From: Chara braunii
Taxonomy: Eukaryota > Streptophyta > Charophyceae > Charales > Characeae
Assembly: GCA_003427395.1 (NCBI GenBank)
Contig: BFEA01000029.1
Location: forward strand, 1,361,617-1,400,509
DNA: 38,893 bases
Direction: 5' to 3'
Both the position numbers and the translations under genes were made by a program. Within the stretch, counting starts at the first letter, position 1. Every line of letters begins with the position of its first letter. Below the pieces are notes generated by a model. The model ran no database searches. It was not told where the DNA came from and was given only the letters and a program-made list of their open reading frames with translations. Positions 9,163-19,999 of the stretch are shown in pieces.

Positions 9163-9269
9163 CTGCCGTCTTCACCTGAGTAGAACGCACGGTCATTATT
9201 GCTGTACCTTGGCAAGTTGCACCAAATACAGCCGTTATGACCGTGCATTCTATTTGGGCGAAGATGGTG
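9163..9269. mobile_element. Foldback MITE, hairpin family B, copy 3
   Basis: CTGCCGTCTTCACCTGAGTA on the left pairs with TATTTGGGCGAAGATGGTG on the right. The CGGTCATTATTGCTGTA and ACAGCCGTTATGACCG segments extend the stem. Confidence 0.85.
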
Positions 9270-10085
9270 CTGGCTTGCCATGCAGAAGAAGTCGTGGAGT
9301 AGACAAGTAGGCAGATGGGCACTGGGCCACTCTGCGTGTTTGCAAACATATAGAAATTCACTTGCAATCAAATGGGGGGTTGTGTTTCAATTGTATGGGC
9401 CTTCTTTAGAGGGGCTGTTCTGGGGTAGTTGCTCGTGTGGTGGGTAGATGTGAAAACATGGCGGAAAGCGTGTGTGCTAACCGGGGCAGAATTTTGCATT
9501 TGCTCTGGCTGTTGCGGTTTGCCTTGAGTGGCAGCTGTTACCTTCAACAAAATGAAAGTCAGTCTGAAAAGGAGATCTCTATGAGAGTGATCTCAGTCTG
9601 AAAAGGAGATCACACTGAGATTTATCGGAGTTCTGCAGGACCCGTGGCTTACATAAGCAGGCAATAAGCAGAGGTGATTTGTTTGATTACATTGATTTTT
9701 GTCTTGATCCTGAACTCCCTCGTGCTGGAATTGGTGCCAGTGGCTGCCTGGTTGGTGTCTCTTCATGCCTCTCAGTTGCAAATGGATCTGGGGAATACTC
9801 ACATGCCACTGATGTGTGAGTCTCAGGTGTTGAAACTTGGCTGTTCTTTTCTTTTGTTTTATTTTCTGAATTTTCTCCCTCCAATTAAGGTTGTGAAGAG
9901 CAGCCTGCAGACATGGGGCAACCCCGTAGCTGCATTCATACTGTGGGTTGTTTTGGAGGGTGGTGAAGGGGGGTACAGACAGGGTTACTCTGGCAGTGGG
10001 TGTGGAGATGGGGCTAGATTATCATGGTGTCAGGGGTGTAGTTGCTCAACTTAGCAACGTGGCTGAGTGAGCAAGTCAAATGATG
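9270..10085. other. Unassigned stretch with a short direct repeat
   Basis: TCAGTCTGAAAAGGAGATC occurs twice, near 9558 and 9594. A 126-codon plus-strand ORF at 9674-10054 has a hydrophobic start but no family features and no splice context that I can support. Confidence 0.4.
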
Positions 10086-10115
10086 GAGCTCTGTTTTTTT
10101 TTTTTTTTTTTTTTT

Positions 10116-10140
10116 NNNNNNNNNNNNNNNNNNNNNNNNN
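10116..10140. other. Assembly gap (25 N)
   Basis: Twenty-five N bases lie between a T homopolymer and a (TG)n microsatellite, so the gap reflects unresolved simple sequence. Confidence 0.99.

Positions 10141-10186
<46 letters not shown>
10141..10186. repeat. (TG)n microsatellite
   Basis: About 22 TG dinucleotides run directly from the N gap into the 3' end of a minus-strand U6 copy. Confidence 0.97.
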
Positions 10187-10188
<2 letters not shown>

Positions 10189-10264
10189 ATGTGTGTCATC
10201 CATGCGCAGGGGCCATGCTAATCTTCTCTGTATGGTTCCAATTTTAACGGATGTCCCGAAGGAC
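10186..10264 (-). pseudogene. U6 snRNA retrocopy, 3'-truncated
   Basis: Minus strand from 10264: GTCCTTCGGGACATCCGTTA, then AAAATTGGAACCATACAGAG and AAGATTAGCATGGCCCCTGC, then GCATGGATGACACACATAAA. The ACAGAGA box and AGC triad are kept. The last roughly 20 bases of U6 are replaced by a (CA)n tract and, beyond the gap, an A run, which resembles a microsatellite grown from the retrocopy tail. Confidence 0.88.
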
Positions 10265-10468
10265 TTCTTTTTTTGTTTTTGTTTTTGGACAGCGGGTCAT
10301 GTTTGGACTCGATAGGTGGATATGCTCATCAGGTGGGTGCCTATTTTACACACCTAGCTCTCTGTCCACCCATTTCATGTATTCACTGCCATTGGGATGC
10401 AACTGAGTCTCTGCGAAAACTATGCGTCTCCTGTGAAAGGAAATTGAGGAATATTTCTCGTCCTCACG

Positions 10469-10648
10469 TTTAAACCACCAGTACGCCCGGGCCTGGATGT
10501 GCTGCAGTGCTTTTTAAGCTTTTCTGACCCGCCAGCGGTGCACTTCTTGTCTTTTCTGGCTGGCACCGTGGTCTGTTAGGCCTGAGCGGCAAAAAGTAGG
10601 CGATGAACAAATCTCTGGAAGACTTAAGGCCGTGTACTGCCGGCTTAA
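10469..10648. mobile_element. TTAA-type MITE, family A
   Basis: Left end TTTAAACCACCAGTAC; right end GTGTACTGCCGGCTTAAA. The interior (TGGCACCGTGG, GGCGATGAACAA) resembles the copy at 8592. About 180 bp, non-coding. Confidence 0.7.
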
Positions 10649-10767
10649 AAAGGCTTCCCTTAAAAAGACTTCCCTGCTGTTCCGGGGATTCAAACCACCA
10701 GTAACATGGAATATGGAGGTTAACACAGTGGTGCAAAAAAGTGTAGCTTCCGGGAAGTGGACGGCCC

Positions 10768-10959
10768 TCCGTCTTGACCCGAGTGAAGACCGAGGGGCAA
10801 CTTTCAGACCAGATGCAGCAATAATGACTAGGCACTTCATTTGGGTGAAAGAGTCCATGGCTTCGGCGGACCTGGACACCGGACCGATCCGCACCCAGAC
10901 AACCAGTCGGTCCGGATTTCCGGACCAGTCGGTAGGGAGGGTTCGGGTGAAGACAGTAG
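10768..10959. mobile_element. Hairpin family B relative with CCGGAC-rich insert
   Basis: Begins CTCCGTCTTGACCCGAGTG and ends GGGTGAAGACAGTAG. The normal second arm appears at about 10810-10855 (GCAATAATGACTAGGCACTTC). It is followed by roughly 90 bases rich in CCGGA/TCCGG that can fold on themselves. It parallels the longer version at 27131-27580. Confidence 0.55.
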
Positions 10960-11585
10960 GGAGGGAGCAATGCTTCAGATGCTTTATGCACTACTTCGGT
11001 ACTGATGTCAGTGATGATATTTGACTGGTCAGTCTATCCAGTCCTCAGCTACTGACGCAGTTACTGCCACTTCTTTTTTTTTTCTTTTCTTGTTTCGGTT
11101 ACTGCCGCTTCATCCAGCTTTTGTTTTCTTTTCAATGATGCGCAGACACGTGTGCCATCCAGCAGAAGCCTTGGGTGACGCGTGGTAGAGCTATAGATGA
11201 GGCTGTTCATTGTTGCAGGGCCAAACAGGAGGTGGCAGCTTTTTTCCAGTTAAATTTCTTAGCTGTGTCTTTCTTCCTACGCTATTTGGGGTGCTTGCTT
11301 CAAAACCATCATGCTAGGCTCTTTGGTTAGGGGCACCTTCCTAAAAAGAAAGGCCTAGACATTCAACCATGGTGCCAGTATCCATATGTTAGGCTTCTTT
11401 GAGGTTGAGAGGTTCTCTTTGGTCGTTTTCTGTTCTTTTCTTCATTTCCATACCCCCCCCCCCCTCTTATGTTTAAGCATTACTGGGTCCTTGTTGTTGG
11501 GGCTATGGCGAAGCTGTCTAGCTTAAAAACAGAGTAAATTGCGAAAATAACAAAGTAAATGTCAATGCCTTTCCTGGCCTGCAAG
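10960..11585. other. Unassigned stretch
   Basis: T-rich runs and a C12 homopolymer near 11453 are present. No gene or repeat family recognised. Confidence 0.35.
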
Positions 11586-11700
11586 CTACTGTCTTCACCC
11601 AAAAATAACGCCTGGGTGTCGGATACGAAAAGCCCAGGGGCTGTATTTAGTAAATTGTAGCAACTTTGATGAGGCCCCACAATTTTGAGAACGATAAAAA
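11586..11700. mobile_element. Element C fragment
   Basis: CTACTGTCTTCACCCAAAAATAACGCC and the following TAAATTGTAGCAACTTTGATGAGGCCCC parallel the left part of the 506-bp element at 23407 (CTACTGTCTTCACCGG, TAAATTGGTGGCAACTTCGG). The terminus resembles hairpin family B, suggesting related transposase use. Confidence 0.6.
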
Positions 11701-13017
11701 AATGTGTTTTATACAAACGTTTTGTTTCTCCATGTCTGATTGGCCAGACAGTGGATGTCTTGATTTTGTTAAAACGAATGCCCCATGCGGCAAGGATCAT
11801 GTCCTTCACGCGTTTCTTTCCTTGAAGTTTTTGACCTGTGTTGTTGCTATCTGGCAGCCTGATCCTCTTTCTTCATTGGGTGTGTAGGGGCACTTGAGCA
11901 TCGATAGGCTAGGAAAGGAGGCAACGGATTCTTGTTCAATATGAAGCGATCCAAAAGGTTAATGTTTGTGTGGGCCCATATGACTGTTTTGTAATGAGCC
12001 CAGAACTCGTCAATGTCGAAGTACAAGATGTCTCAGCGCAACTCAATGTCTCCAATAATCATGAATGTGATCCAAAGTACAATGTCTCGTAACCAAGGGA
12101 CGAAGCTGATAGGAGGGAGATAAGACTTAAGAGGGTGGAAGAGAAAGTATCTATCAATGTCATTGAAAATAGATCTCCGTCCCACTCCTCCGTCGGGCAT
12201 CTCCCCTGTCCACGTCAGCGTACAGTATCCCAAAGTCGAGCCTGGCGAGAACCGATCACAACGTAGTGCCACGTAAGCGCATATCTCCCATGAAGATGTC
12301 ACAGCAGTGTGCAATGTTGACAGCAATAATCAGGTAAGCTTCCCTCTCACTCACAACCAATCTCACAGCCCTGATCTCCCTCCTTGTCGATACCCCAATC
12401 TGAGTCTAAGACAATGTGGCTAGCGCCACGTCAGCAATCAAGATCCCATCTGGCTCCAAGAACAGAGGTGCCAGCAACAGAATGCAGCAGTCTTGCGTTG
12501 TCCTTGCACACAATGCCAGCGTCAAGCCAGCGTCGAGCAGCAAGTGCAAGACTGAATGTCAATGACCAGGGTCTGGGTCAATATGTAGTGTTGACGCAGA
12601 TTGACCAGCCTCTGGTCTCTCCGATAGGAGGGCTCAGATTGACCCGTAGTCAATGGCCTGGATCACATACAGTTGCAGACTTCCACGTGGCCTGGATTCT
12701 GCCCGGATACCTGCGTACAGCCAAATGTGTGTCTGATCGGTGGCCTGGACCGGGTCTGTGTGGACTTTGACTCGTGAGCCTCAAGTTCCGAGCGACAGTT
12801 GACTATCGACCTTCTTTGGTCAACTGTTAATGAGGCCTTGTTCGGGTACGGATACGGTCTGGCACGGGGCCTTGCTGTGGCGCCCTGGCTGATAACCATG
12901 GCATATTTTGAGTGGGTTATAGTTTTCCTGTTCTTAGACATGTGAAAAGGGTCATGTTTAAGGATTTTTCCTTTTTCTTTGTTTGGGATAAATCAATAAC
13001 TTTGTACTCTAACAAAA
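11701..13017. other. Unassigned stretch
   Basis: No gene could be supported. A 128-codon plus-strand ORF (12384-12770) and a 97-codon minus-strand ORF (12033-12326) show no family signature. Short repeated phrases (GACCAG..CTGGTC, GGCCTGGAT) occur around 12560-12750. Confidence 0.35.
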
Positions 13018-13029
13018 TCCCTGTGGGCG

Positions 13030-13190
13030 AATGGTACACAAGTGTACATAACAAAGGCAATAGATTGAGTTTGAATTCTAGTGACACTGAAATCGGCAGC
13101 TGGCCCCCTGTATTTGGTAATTGGTTGTTTGGGGAGGTTGGTCCCACCAGACCGTGGTTCCAGTGGAACCAGATTGTCCCTTTTTTTTCC
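13030..13190 (+). mobile_element. Possible tRNA-like SINE
   Basis: GGGCGAATGGTACACAAG could be an A-box region and GAGTTTGAATTCTAG a decayed B box, about 45 bases apart. A body of about 100 bases then ends at T8 followed by a T/C-rich run. Order and tail resemble the T-tailed SINE family, but body similarity is not evident. Confidence 0.3.
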
Positions 13191-14108
13191 TTTTCCCTCC
13201 TGTCTAGCTCGGGTCTAAAAAGGACAGTGGCTTCACATTTCCGGTTAAAAACAACCAGTACCTTTCCCATATATCGGCCGCGGGAAAAAAAATAGAGTAG
13301 AAGCGTTTCTAGTCGGATGAATTTGGGTGCTTGCTTGTTTTCTGTTTTGGTTCTGTGCTGCACATGCCGATGTTTGCACAGTCACAGGTCTGGGGGCCTT
13401 TATTGGAGTGATCATTTTTTTTTACATTCAAGTCATCATTACACTGTGGGCCTGCACATTTAATGAGTGGTAGTTATGTTGTTGTGTTTATAATGACTCT
13501 ACGGATAAAGCCTGTCTTTATCGGAATGACCGCCCTTTCTTCAAGACTCTTTTGACAACTTCCTGCAGCGCTGCCGAGGTTGGGATCTCTTGGTCGACAG
13601 GCTGTGTGAGAGTGCGCAAAGATTTAAATAATGTGAATCTAGCGCTATATATGGAATACACGTACCCTGAGCTAAAGTGTATATCTTGTCAAGTCCGCAG
13701 ATTGCCATCCCAAACCACCAGCGAAACTTGCAGGCCGCAAACCAGACCCCTCGATCATGGCGTTGTGGGGTCCAGTCTATGATCCTTCCCCTCGATGAAA
13801 CCTCCTGTTGACACCCACATGTGCCCCCTCTGTTGTTTTTGGTATTGCGGGTGCGCATTTAGAGTATGTAAGAGGCTTTTCTTTCTATGTTAAGTCCATG
13901 ACAAAAGTTCCTAGGAGGAGGGGCAAAACATTTCTTCCAAATTCTGGATTCTCTCCTGTGCTCCCATGTGAAGGGACAGAACGAAAGAGGTGGAAGAAGG
14001 GGCGTATGAGTCTCCTGACCATGTGTAGGACGGGGCCCTAATTTCAAAATAAGCCAATTAATTTTGTCAGAAAATCACACCTTATCCTGTTGACCCCATA
14101 TAGAGAAC
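13191..14108. other. Unassigned stretch
   Basis: Two isolated motifs resembling family A ends occur (AAACAACCAGTACC near 13248 and AAACCACCAGC near 13714), without matching partners. No gene supported. Confidence 0.35.
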
Positions 14109-14258
14109 TTAAACCACCAGTACTACCTAAAGTCATGCCTGTTGACAAGCCACGTTATGTACGGGTCACTATAGGAGCGCCCAAATCCATCTGACTGCAA
14201 ACGTTTGTACTCTATTTTTTTCTGCGGCTGATAGCTGGGCCAAGTACTGGTCGTTCAA
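14109..14258. mobile_element. TTAA-type MITE, family A, short copy
   Basis: Left end CTTAAACCACCAGTACTACC. Right end CTGATAGCTGGGCCAAGTACTGGTCGTTCAA, matching the subterminal region of the 8897 copy (core GCTGGGCCAAGTACTGG). The interior is shortened to a total of 150 bp. Confidence 0.75.
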
Positions 14259-15392
14259 AACGTGCCTTCTCCATTCCTGAAAAGCCGTTAAAGACCCAAG
14301 AGTTGGAGAGTGAAGTTGGCAAAATGGGTGGGTGGGTTGGTGGGTGGGTGGGTGGGGATTCTGTCTTTTTTTCTTTTTCTTTTTTCCTTTTGAAACCACT
14401 GGGCTTCCGTGTGCGGAAAGATCCCAATCCCTTATCCACGCTTGATTTTTAGGTGCAGGCCTGCCTACATGAAACAAAATCCCAGCACTTCTCTTTGCTC
14501 GAAATCTGCTGTTGCAACGAATCAGGTGATCTTCACAGGTCTTTATTTGTTTTCCCCTGCCGAGCCTGCTCCTTGATATTTGACGGAAATCTAGCGGATT
14601 AGTTCATTTCGGTAGGCTGCGTATCTGTTGGCCAGCGGGGACATCTGTTTGTCAATCTGAATGTTGCATCTCATGTCCAATCCTGTCCAATGGCGAGTTT
14701 CATCCTTCTGCTTCCCTTTCAGGAAAGTCCTATAATAATGTCGTTTTTAGCTCCGTAGCTTGGTCCCACTATACAGAACAAGAACAGCAAAAAGAAAGAG
14801 CAATAGAAGAGCTGAATGCCTGGTAGCCATGGCTCCACAGAGCAATAGAAAAGCCGAATACCTGGTAGCCATGGCTGGAGCCATCACTATAAAAGCACAT
14901 AAGAATTTGATGAGCTGACACCTGAAACTTAAATCTGCTGTGGAACAAACCTTCCACAGTAGTGGAATTCGACTCTGTGCCTCGGTAGGGTTGGCAACTG
15001 GCACCTGCTGGATTCGGGGGGAGAATCTTCGTGTCTGTATCACCATTTTTTTTTTTTTTTTTTTTTTTTCCTGTCTGTGTTTCACTGTTTGTTTTGGTCT
15101 CTCTACTATCCACTGGTCACTGCCTACACACGTAGCAATGTCCTGCATCTCTGGTGAGGTTTCTTCAAATGCCATTGCCTTGCTTGAAGGTTTCTTGAGC
15201 ACCCTCTACTGTGTTCCATGGAACATAACACACCCTGATTAGGATTTTGGTACAAGCTATTTTTTGGTTCCTATCAAGTGCGATGCAGCCGTGATGGTGG
15301 TGTGTTGTGCTTGGGGAATAGGGTAATTGGACCAGGCTCTGGGCTTTTGGTTTGTTGTTGGGTGTTGCCATATCCAGCTGGTTATGAAAATG

Positions 15393-15393
<1 letters not shown>
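14259..15393. other. Unassigned stretch with simple repeats
   Basis: Holds a GGTGGGTGGGTGGG run near 14330, a T23 run near 15047, and a duplicated segment AGCAATAGAARAGC..GAAT.CCTGGTAGCCATGGCT (14799 and 14842). No gene recognised. Confidence 0.5.

Positions 15394-15433
<40 letters not shown>
15394..15433. repeat. (TG)n microsatellite
   Basis: Twenty uninterrupted TG dinucleotides. Confidence 0.97.
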
Positions 15434-15434
<1 letters not shown>

Positions 15435-16460
15435 CGTGGTGGTTTTGGGGAGGGGGAGGGTCTGTTTGTGGGCAGACATGCCGCATGTGTGGTGAAGCCC
15501 TTTGTCTGAGGTGCAGTTGTCAGTTGTCAAATTTTCTATTTATGCTTCCCCACATGGGTCTACTAGGCCCAGCTGGGGTCTGGCATGGCAGTAGCTTCTG
15601 AGGGGTTCAGATTTCCACCTTGACACAAAGACCAGCCATTTGTGAGTGGGCAATTTGGCTTTCAATTGGTGGCAACCATACCTAAGTGGCACAGTGAAGG
15701 GAGAGCTCAAAAGAAGAAATGAAAAAAGAAGTATAAAAAGCCAAAAGAAAGAAAGGGTGAAAAAAATGGTTTCAGTGTGCCTCATGCTGTCTGCAGTTTT
15801 CTCCATTTGTTCTGGAGTATGCTAGTTTAATTGATAGACATGCCAGAGTACATTACTACATTTATTTGCTAGTTTGTGGTGCTCTGAAACCACCAGGCAG
15901 CCTTGAGAATCGCAAATGCGCGAACAGCGAGACAGGACCAAAAGGGCTGGCGGTACCAGTCAACAGGAATGAAAGGCTGTGCTAGCATTTTGGCAAAGTT
16001 TGGCGTGCGCACCAAGTTCAAAATGAACAGACATGGAACTTCTTCCATTTCTTTCTGGCCGGTGCTGCCAGGGGAAGAAGTCTGGGAGGCTGAGCCCTTG
16101 AAGACAACTTCGTTCTGCCTCCCAGGGCCAACAGTTTGCCTGGGAATGGTAGAGGTGGTTGGCAGCCTCTTTTTCCCGTTGCCAACACCTGACCGCGTTC
16201 TGCCCAATGGACTACCGTCCTCCAAGAAGAGGGCTGGGAAATCTGCTTTTGAAGCTTGGTGCATCCTACCTGGGTTGCAGTAAAAGGAAAAATGGCACGG
16301 CATGGGCTCTGGCAGGCTTTTATGTAGGCCATTTTCTTGTGTCGGTTGGTGTGTGAGTGGATATGGGCAAAAAAAAAGAGGCTGTGCAGCAAGCATTATA
16401 AGGCTGGTAGGCCTTGGGTGAAGTTGGGTCCTGGATCTGAGGTGAAAGGGGAGCATGTTG
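15434..16460. other. Unassigned stretch with a long shadow ORF
   Basis: A 244-codon minus-strand ORF (15869-16603) crosses this region. It starts inside the LTR-like repeat and its C-terminal end overlaps a family A-like end (GAAACCACCAGGCAGCC near 15885). No domain is recognised, so I do not call it a gene. Confidence 0.35.
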
Positions 16461-18057
16461 TGAATTCTGCCTGGAACGGCAGGTCTCGCGGACTGCAGAA
16501 CTTTTCGGTACATAGGATGTGCCGCCCGGTGAAGGGACAAGTCAGGTTTGGGTTCATCAGGACACTCTAGGACGTAGGTGGTTGTTGTGCTGCAGTAGGG
16601 CAACCGCTAGGACTGCTGAACTATTCGGGAGGTAGTATATGCCACCCAGAAAAAAGGGGCGGACGTCTGTAGATAAGTCAGGTTTGGGTTCATCAAGACA
16701 CACTAGGACGCAGGTAAATTTTTGTGCTGCAGATGCGATGGATCAAGACTTGTCTTGGAGGAAGGGGTGATACTGTGCAGTTATAGCGCCATAGCCCTGG
16801 GTGCTGGTGAAGAACGCAGGCGCTGTAGGTGAAGCGCAAATTGTATAGTAAGGGTGGTGGTAGAGGAGGGGTGGTCCTGGGGCGGTGAGAAAAGCCGTGA
16901 GGACGGTTGGTGGGCATGTACCTCGTGGTTGGCATGGAGAGCTGGAGTGCGACACTGTGCAGTTATAGTGCCATAGCCCTGGGTGCTGGTGAACAGCGCA
17001 GGTGCCATAGGTGCAGAGGTGCGTTGTATGGTACAGGTGGTGGTAGGGGAGGGGGGTGGTCCGTGGGCAGTGAGAAAAGCCGTGAGGAGGGTTGGTGGGC
17101 ACGTACCTGGTGCTTGGCATGGAGAGCTCGAGTGTGACCAAACTTCAAATGGTCACTTGAAGAAGTGGGACAGTGGTTGGTGGTATGGTGGTTGAGGTAG
17201 GTAGGGTCCTGGGGCGGTGAGAAAAGCTGTGAGGACGGTTGGCTGGCACGTACCTGGTGGTTGCCATGGAGAGCTTGAGTGCGACACTGTGCAGTTATAG
17301 TGCCATAGCCCTGGGTGCTGGTGAACAGCACATGCGCCATAGGTGAAGAGGTGCGTTGTATAGTACAGGTGGCGGTAGGGGAGGGGGGTGGTTCTTGGGC
17401 GGTGAGAAAAGCCGTGAGGAGGGTTGGTGGGCACTTGCCTGGTGCTTGGCATGGAGAGCTTGAGTGCGACCAAACACTTCAAATGGTCATTTGAAGAAGT
17501 GGGAGGTTGGTGGTATGGTGGTATGGTGGATGGGTTGGGTAGGCTACTATGTTGGGAATTATGTTGTTGCATGAATCGAATGAAGTGATTTCAGAATCAT
17601 GGAGAGCTTGAGTGTGACCAAACACTTCAAATGGTCATTTGAAGAAGTGGGACAGAGGTTGGTGGTATGGTGGATGAGTTAGGTAGGCTACTCTGTTGGG
17701 AATTATGTTGTTGTATGAATCAAATGAAGTGATTTCAGAATCTGGAATTGCTACTCCGTTCCTGTATTGGTTGCATGGAGGTGAGAAGAGGGGTCTCACA
17801 ATCAAGAGAGTGGGTAAGTAATCACGTAGTCATAGTACGCCATACAGCCAAATCAATTCAAAATTGACTGAATTGATCTGAGGCCCGACCGAATGATGTA
17901 CTAATGATTAACTATGGCCTAGCTTACTGAAAGTAACTGCTGGTTGAGGAGCACAGTTTTCTTTCCTTCTGTAGGCCATTGTGATGTGCCCTTAGTTTTG
18001 CCTACTCGCACATGCGGGATCAGTTGAATTGAGTTCTCACAGGCAGGTTCCTTGCGA
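16461..18057 (+). repeat. Left LTR-like repeat with expanded minisatellite
   Basis: Aligns in order with 19438-20176. Shared pieces are TGAATTCTGCCTGG, then AAGTCAGGTTTGGGTTCATCA, then GGTGCTGGTGAA..AGGTG, and near the end CATGCGGGATCAGTTGAATTGAG with GGCAGGTTCCTTGCGA. It is more than twice the length of the right copy because of internal duplications: a roughly 120-bp unit (16490 and 16610) and the array at 16772-17700. Confidence 0.6.
16772..17760. repeat. Compound minisatellite array (182-bp A and 150-bp B units)
   Basis: Unit A starts ACTGTGCAGTTATAG at 16772, 16954 and 17285. Unit B contains the palindrome TTCAAATGGTCATTTGAA (intact at about 17478 and 17624, one mismatch at 17144) and GTGGTATGGTGG. 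The order is A-A-B-A-B-B. GGTGAGAAAAGC(C/T)GTGAGGA recurs at 16886, 17071, 17216 and 17401. ORFs of 70-140 codons seen here on both strands are repeat artefacts. Confidence 0.85.
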
Positions 18058-18352
18058 TTTGGTATTGCAGAGTGGTTTCTTTGCCAGGTCACCATCCTGG
18101 TCGGCGAGATATCATCTGAGCTGTCAGCAACAAGATTGACTGGCAGTGTATTGATTTCTTGCCAGTTGGACAAGTCATCTGCTGGGTTGGGAGTGGATGG
18201 GCAGAGGGGTGAAGGGAGGATAGGCGGGTGGTGAGTGTCTTTTCATTGGTGAATTGGCTTGTAGTTTCTCAGCGTGGATTGATCATCAAGTGATAGTATA
18301 AGCAAGCAACAGTAGGTCGGGTGTGTTGGGCTGGTTCAGCTGCCAAAGGATT

Positions 18353-18540
18353 CTTAAAACCACTAGTACCTTTCCCTGCTTGAAAAACAAATATGCAGCT
18401 GTATAAGGGTGCAACTTGGGGTCATTGGGGTAGCGAACCAAAATGGCTGGTGGCGTCAGCCAAAATGTGGCCGCCGACCGTTCGTCTTTTTTTTTGGGTG
18501 CGTAGGGCATTTTCAGGCTTGGCTTCAATAGCTGGGTGAG
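18353..18540 (+). mobile_element. Family A MITE left end, partner not found
   Basis: CTTAAAACCACTAGTACCTTTCC matches the left end of the copy at 31523 (core CCACTAGTACCTTT). A clear right terminus is missing, so the element is truncated or decayed. It lies inside the LTR element. Confidence 0.45.
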
Positions 18541-18954
18541 CCACTGTGAGGAAGAGCGTTTTGCTGGAGGGCCCTGGTGATGAGGCGGAGCACATGCTGT
18601 GGTGCTTGCTCACCCGTGGATTGCAGAATATCTTAAGCTTCTCCTTGTTCTTAGAAGGGCATCTTTGGGGTGACCGCTTGTTTGTGTTGCGATGTTAAAT
18701 TATTCTTGATTTGGACTCGTCAAGTCCTGGAACATTATAGTACAAACGGTGTGTGTAGAAATCTATAGAAGAGTTACGATAATCCAAGCAGCTCGTGACT
18801 AAGCAAGAAAATGAGCATAGAGGAATGCCCTCGATCTGGGTTGGCAATGTGGTGTGGGTTTAGTTGTCCGAATTTGCACCGGTGGAAAAGATCTCACGGG
18901 AGTCGATGCTGCAGTGTTGCAGCCCACTGAACAGTTATTGACATTGTAGGTGAT

Positions 18955-19290
18955 GATCCTACTGGTCCGTCCTTTGTGATTGATGTGCCTCATCGTGTTC
19001 CCACTTACCTGATCTTTCATGCATCCAAACTGTCACCTTTTCAGCAAGCGGTCAATTTCCCTCGCAAAGATCACCACTGTCACCTCCCCCGGGTTCCTAT
19101 CAAGAGCATGGGTATATGCTGGTGCCTAAGCCAAAGGGTAGACCATAGCCACAAATGGAGTTCGGAGTTTGGTTCCGACCTCATGGGGACCCAAATGAAG
19201 GTAGGTGGTTCACAAGAGAGGAGTTGATGAAGTCCCCTGACCTCAAGTGGTCAGAAGCTATGAGAGAGCACTGAAAAGAAAGCAATGGCA
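18955..19290 (+). pseudogene. Integrase C-terminal / chromodomain-like remnant
   Basis: One frame (from about 18955) reads a peptide with FVIDVPHRVPTYLIFHASKL, typical of the C-terminal integrase region of Ty3/Gypsy polyproteins, where a 'hPVFHVSxL' motif precedes the chromodomain. A frameshift near 19100 is followed in the next frame by HGYMLVPKPKGRP, a stop, then FGVWFRPHGDPNEGRWFTRE and a second stop near 19271. The frame change and stops show that it is dead. The family assignment is from memory of the motif, not a search. Confidence 0.5.
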
Positions 19291-19724
19291 AGGTTGAGGG
19301 TGTTGCAAAGTAGCGTGAATCCAAGGAGGTGGGACCGTGAGGCCGCTGGGCTGCACGGTAGACAGTATATGAGCAGTAGGCCCCGGGTCTTGGGTCCGAG
19401 GGAGTAGCGTGCGGTAAGCCCAGATGGGAGGCCCTAGTAATTCTGCTTGGACCTGGTAGGTTGGGCTGACTCTGGCACTTTTGGGTGGGCATTACCTACC
19501 GGCCAAAGAACGGCCCAACCTTTGTATATAAGTCGAGGCTGGGTCAGTCAGGACATGTTTGGATGCAGGCATTGCAATTCTCCGGTAGCACCAAGTCAAC
19601 ATACTGTTCTAGGGACGATTGATGCCATGCCCACTGTAGCTGTGGGCACTGGCGGAGAAGCGAGGTGCCATAGGTGAAGGGGCGCCTTGTACATTAAGGT
19701 GGCAGTATAGCAGGGTGATCATTG

Positions 19725-19765
19725 AGGCTGGTGGTGAGGCTGGTGGTGAGGCTGGTGGTGCGGAA
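19725..19765. repeat. 12-bp tandem repeat
   Basis: GAGGCTGGTGGT is repeated about three times inside the right LTR-like repeat. Confidence 0.9.
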
Positions 19766-19917
19766 GGTTGAGGAGCATTTAGCTGGTTATTTTTACCTGG
19801 TGGTCGGTTGCCAGGGAGAGCTCCTCGTGGTCAGACTATGTAACCTGTCATTGGCAGAAGCTGGAAAGGGCTCGTTGGCATGGTGGATTAAGTGGATAAG
19901 GTAGAGTAGGCAGTAGT

Positions 19918-19999
19918 ATAGGTAGTCGTCGTGCGAGAGTCGAGAAAGGTAGTCGTCGTGCGAGAGTCGAGAAAGGTAGTCGTCGTGCGAGAGTCGGGA
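19918..19999. repeat. 27-bp tandem repeat, three copies
   Basis: GGTAGTCGTCGTGCGAGAGT followed by CGAGAAA is repeated three times almost perfectly. A new minisatellite inside the right LTR-like repeat. Confidence 0.93.

Noticed and set aside
15869-16603. 244-codon minus-strand ORF
   Set aside because: It starts in an LTR-like repeat, overlaps a MITE-like end, and has no recognisable domain. Length alone is not convincing in this composition.
16743-17572. Proline/serine-rich ORFs on both strands
   Set aside because: They are products of the minisatellite; every frame looks repetitive.
18955-19290. Functional retrotransposon gene
   Set aside because: A frameshift and in-frame stops interrupt it and the rest of the polyprotein is absent.
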